Below, piece after piece: positions 62,529 through 64,000 of a stretch of 64,000 bases of DNA. The position numbers and the translations under genes were made by a program. The stretch's first letter is position 1. Every line of letters starts with the position of its first letter. The notes beneath the pieces are model-generated. The model was not told the origin of the DNA. It made no database searches and was given only the letters and a program-made list of their open reading frames with translations. Origin of the DNA: Streptomyces dengpaensis (GTDB lineage Bacteria > Actinomycetota > Actinomycetes > Streptomycetales > Streptomycetaceae); contig NZ_CP026652.1 of the NCBI RefSeq assembly GCF_002946835.1, forward strand, positions 1,116,001-1,180,000. The letters run 5' to 3'.

Positions 62529-64000
62529 TCAGCCGGACACCAGCAGCTCGGTCCAGGTCCGCGCCACCCCGTCCAGCGAGAAGGACTCCCGCACCTGCTT
62601 GCGGGCCACCTCCCCGGCAAAGAGCCAGTCCTCCCGCTCCTCCAGCCCGGCGATCGCCTCCGCCATCGCCTCCGGACTCTCGTGGATCCACCGCCGGTCG
62701 TAGATCTCGTCCGCCCCGGGCCACGGCAGCAGCGCGGGTACGGCGCCGGAGGCCATGCCCTCGGCCGGCGCGAGGTGGAAGCTCTCGTCGTCGCTGGTGG
62801 ACAGGACGTGTCCGATCCTGCGCAGCCAGCCCGCCACGTCAGGGCCGAACTCGTCGAAGACGACGGCCCCTTCGAGCAGCGGCGACCGCTGCATGCGGCG
62901 CAGTACGGCGTCGTAGTGCGCGCGCTCCTCGGGCTTGTTCCAGATCCACCAGTACTCCCATGGCGGCTTGGACTTGACCGACAGATGCCAGCGCCGGTCG
63001 CGGGCGCGCAGCGCTTCGAGGACGTCGAGGCCGAGGTCGAGGCGTTTGCGGCTGGGCGCGATGCCGATCATGCCGAGGCGGAAACGGGCACCCGGCGCCT
63101 TGGGCCGGTCGAGCTGATCGGTGTCGACCCAGTTCGGGATGGTCTGGATCTTCACCGCGGGCCAGCCCGTGCGCTCAAGGGTGCTGCGGGCGTAGTAGGG
63201 ACTGACGCACACCACCCGGTCGACCGCGTCGATGTCGACCTGCTCCGGGTACCCGGCGTCCAGTTCGAAGCGGTGCAGCCGGACGACGAGCCGGCTTCCG
63301 GGCCGCTTGTGGCGGCTGTACCAGACGGCCGCAGGACCGCACCACTCGACGACCACCACGTCGGCCCAGTCGGCGAGTTCACGGCTGGCGGCCTGGTCGT
63401 GGCGGGCAAGCGCGGGCCAGGCGTCGATCCGTACCTCGACACCGGGCAGCGCGCGGACGTGGTCGAGCAGCCGCGAGAGGAACTTCAGGTCGTGCCCCGC
63501 GACGGCGATCCGCAGCGGCTGCGGCCGGGCGGCGACGGCGGGGGGCGCGGACGGAAGGGCCCGGTCGAGTTGCGTACGCCAGCGGACCGCCGCGTTCTTC
63601 ATGGTGTACCGCCGGGCGGCGTCCCGGCAGCGGTCGGCGGCCATGCGCCGTGTCTCGGGCTCGCGTACGGCGCGGGCGACGGCTGCGGCGGCGTCCGTGA
63701 GTTCGGCGCCTCCGGGGACGTACAAGGGATAGTCGCTCCCGAGGAGCGCCTCGTGCGCGGGTGTGCGGTTGAGGATGACGGGCAGGCCGAGCGACCCGAA
63801 CTCAAGGACTTTGGTGGAGAGTTCGAGGCTGGCGTCCAGGACCGGGTCCCGCCAGCCGAGGCCCAGATCGCAGTCGGCGGCGATGCGCATGGCTTCCTCG
63901 CGCGGCTGCCCGCCGTGGTGGTGGACGCCGGGGGTGGAGCGCAGCGCCTCGGCCATGGCGACCGGGAAGCCGGGGTGGGCGGGGTCTTTGTGGATCTTGT
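62529..64000 (-). CDS. Glycosyltransferase with two GT-like modules, partial (runs off window)
   Basis: At least 490 codons; the frame is open to the window edge and the true start is outside. The first part (before about residue 130 of the visible protein) resembles the C-terminal half of a GT4-type enzyme (CDLGLGWRDPVLDASLELST, KVLEFGSLGLPVILNRTPAH). A second, complete GT module follows (LRIAVAGHDLKFLSRLLDHV, IPNWVDTDQL, FRLGMIGIAPSRKRLD and the nucleotide-sugar loop FHLAPAEGMASGAVPALLPW). The arrangement suggests a capsular-polysaccharide or teichoic-acid type synthase. It ends 1 base from the pseudogene on the same strand. Confidence 0.72.
   Translation of the reverse strand, partial: KIHKDPAHPGFPVAMAEALRSTPGVHHHGGQPREEAMRIAADCDLGLGWRDPVLDASLELSTKVLEFGSLGLPVILNRTPAHEALLGSDYPLYVPGGAELTDAAAAVARAVREPETRRMAADRCRDAARRYTMKNAAVRWRTQLDRALPSAPPAVAARPQPLRIAVAGHDLKFLSRLLDHVRALPGVEVRIDAWPALARHDQAASRELADWADVVVVEWCGPAAVWYSRHKRPGSRLVVRLHRFELDAGYPEQVDIDAVDRVVCVSPYYARSTLERTGWPAVKIQTIPNWVDTDQLDRPKAPGARFRLGMIGIAPSRKRLDLGLDVLEALRARDRRWHLSVKSKPPWEYWWIWNKPEERAHYDAVLRRMQRSPLLEGAVVFDEFGPDVAGWLRRIGHVLSTSDDESFHLAPAEGMASGAVPALLPWPGADEIYDRRWIHESPEAMAEAIAGLEEREDWLFAGEVARKQVRESFSLDGVARTWTELLVSG

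Overview
The window is high-GC actinobacterial chromosome, almost certainly Streptomyces. The evidence is codon positions saturated with G/C, Ala/Arg/Pro-rich proteins, many secreted hydrolases, GTG starts, rare TTA codons, and a pentose-phosphate block in the order tkt-tal-zwf-opcA-pgi-gnd, an order known from streptomycete genomes. No rRNA, tRNA or CRISPR array was seen.

Layout. 1-6.7 kb: end of a branched-chain-amino-acid-type (Liv) ABC operon on the minus strand, divergent from an acyl-CoA ligase, then two secreted esterases (tannase-like and PHB-depolymerase type). 6.7-15.8 kb: a more A/T-rich accessory island with a STAND/BTAD regulator, transposase scars and a hydroxyquinol (resorcinol-type) degradation set: FADH2-dependent hydroxylase, maleylacetate reductase, intradiol dioxygenase, flavin reductase. 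Between these genes lie small gene fossils. 15.8-16.9 kb: a decayed SsuBC-like ABC transporter. 16.9-26.6 kb (minus): a glycan-use locus with a LacI regulator, sugar ABC binding protein and two permeases, a GH13 glucosidase and a secreted beta-helix enzyme resembling GH87 alpha-1,3-glucanase. An IS110-type element sits exactly in the overlap between the two permease genes. 26.6-31.4 kb: MmyB-like protein, then an XRE regulator / ImmA-IrrE metallopeptidase / membrane protein / FAD monooxygenase cassette. 31.4-43.5 kb: tandem repeats, Sfp-type PPTase with a metallophosphoesterase, ATP-grasp enzyme, GH18 chitinase, sulfotransferase, GH4 6-phospho-glucosidase, two small proteins of unknown function, GH16 glucanase and an AraC regulator. 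43.6-52.7 kb: the pentose-phosphate/glycolysis operon and a histidine phosphatase. 52.7-61.6 kb (minus): a six-gene, tightly coupled NTPase/protease cluster (Zn-ribbon protein, membrane protein, ChlI/MoxR AAA, ChlD-like vWA, CHAT protease, NB-ARC-TPR protein with a VMAP-C-like tail). This is the most interesting system here and looks like a vWA-MoxR-VMAP ternary conflict (defence) system. 61.7-64 kb: a frameshifted relic of an HPPD-like enzyme and a two-domain glycosyltransferase that runs off the window.

How the genes work together. Carbon scavenging dominates: secreted enzymes (GH87-like, GH18, GH16, PHB depolymerase) release oligomers, ABC transporters import them, and intracellular GH13/GH4 enzymes and the pentose-phosphate operon process them. 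Several promoters carry sites resembling known sugar-responsive operators (CebR-like before GH16, DasR-like before GH18, GCAAG repeats before the LacI gene). All functional assignments come from reading motifs and architecture; no database search was run.
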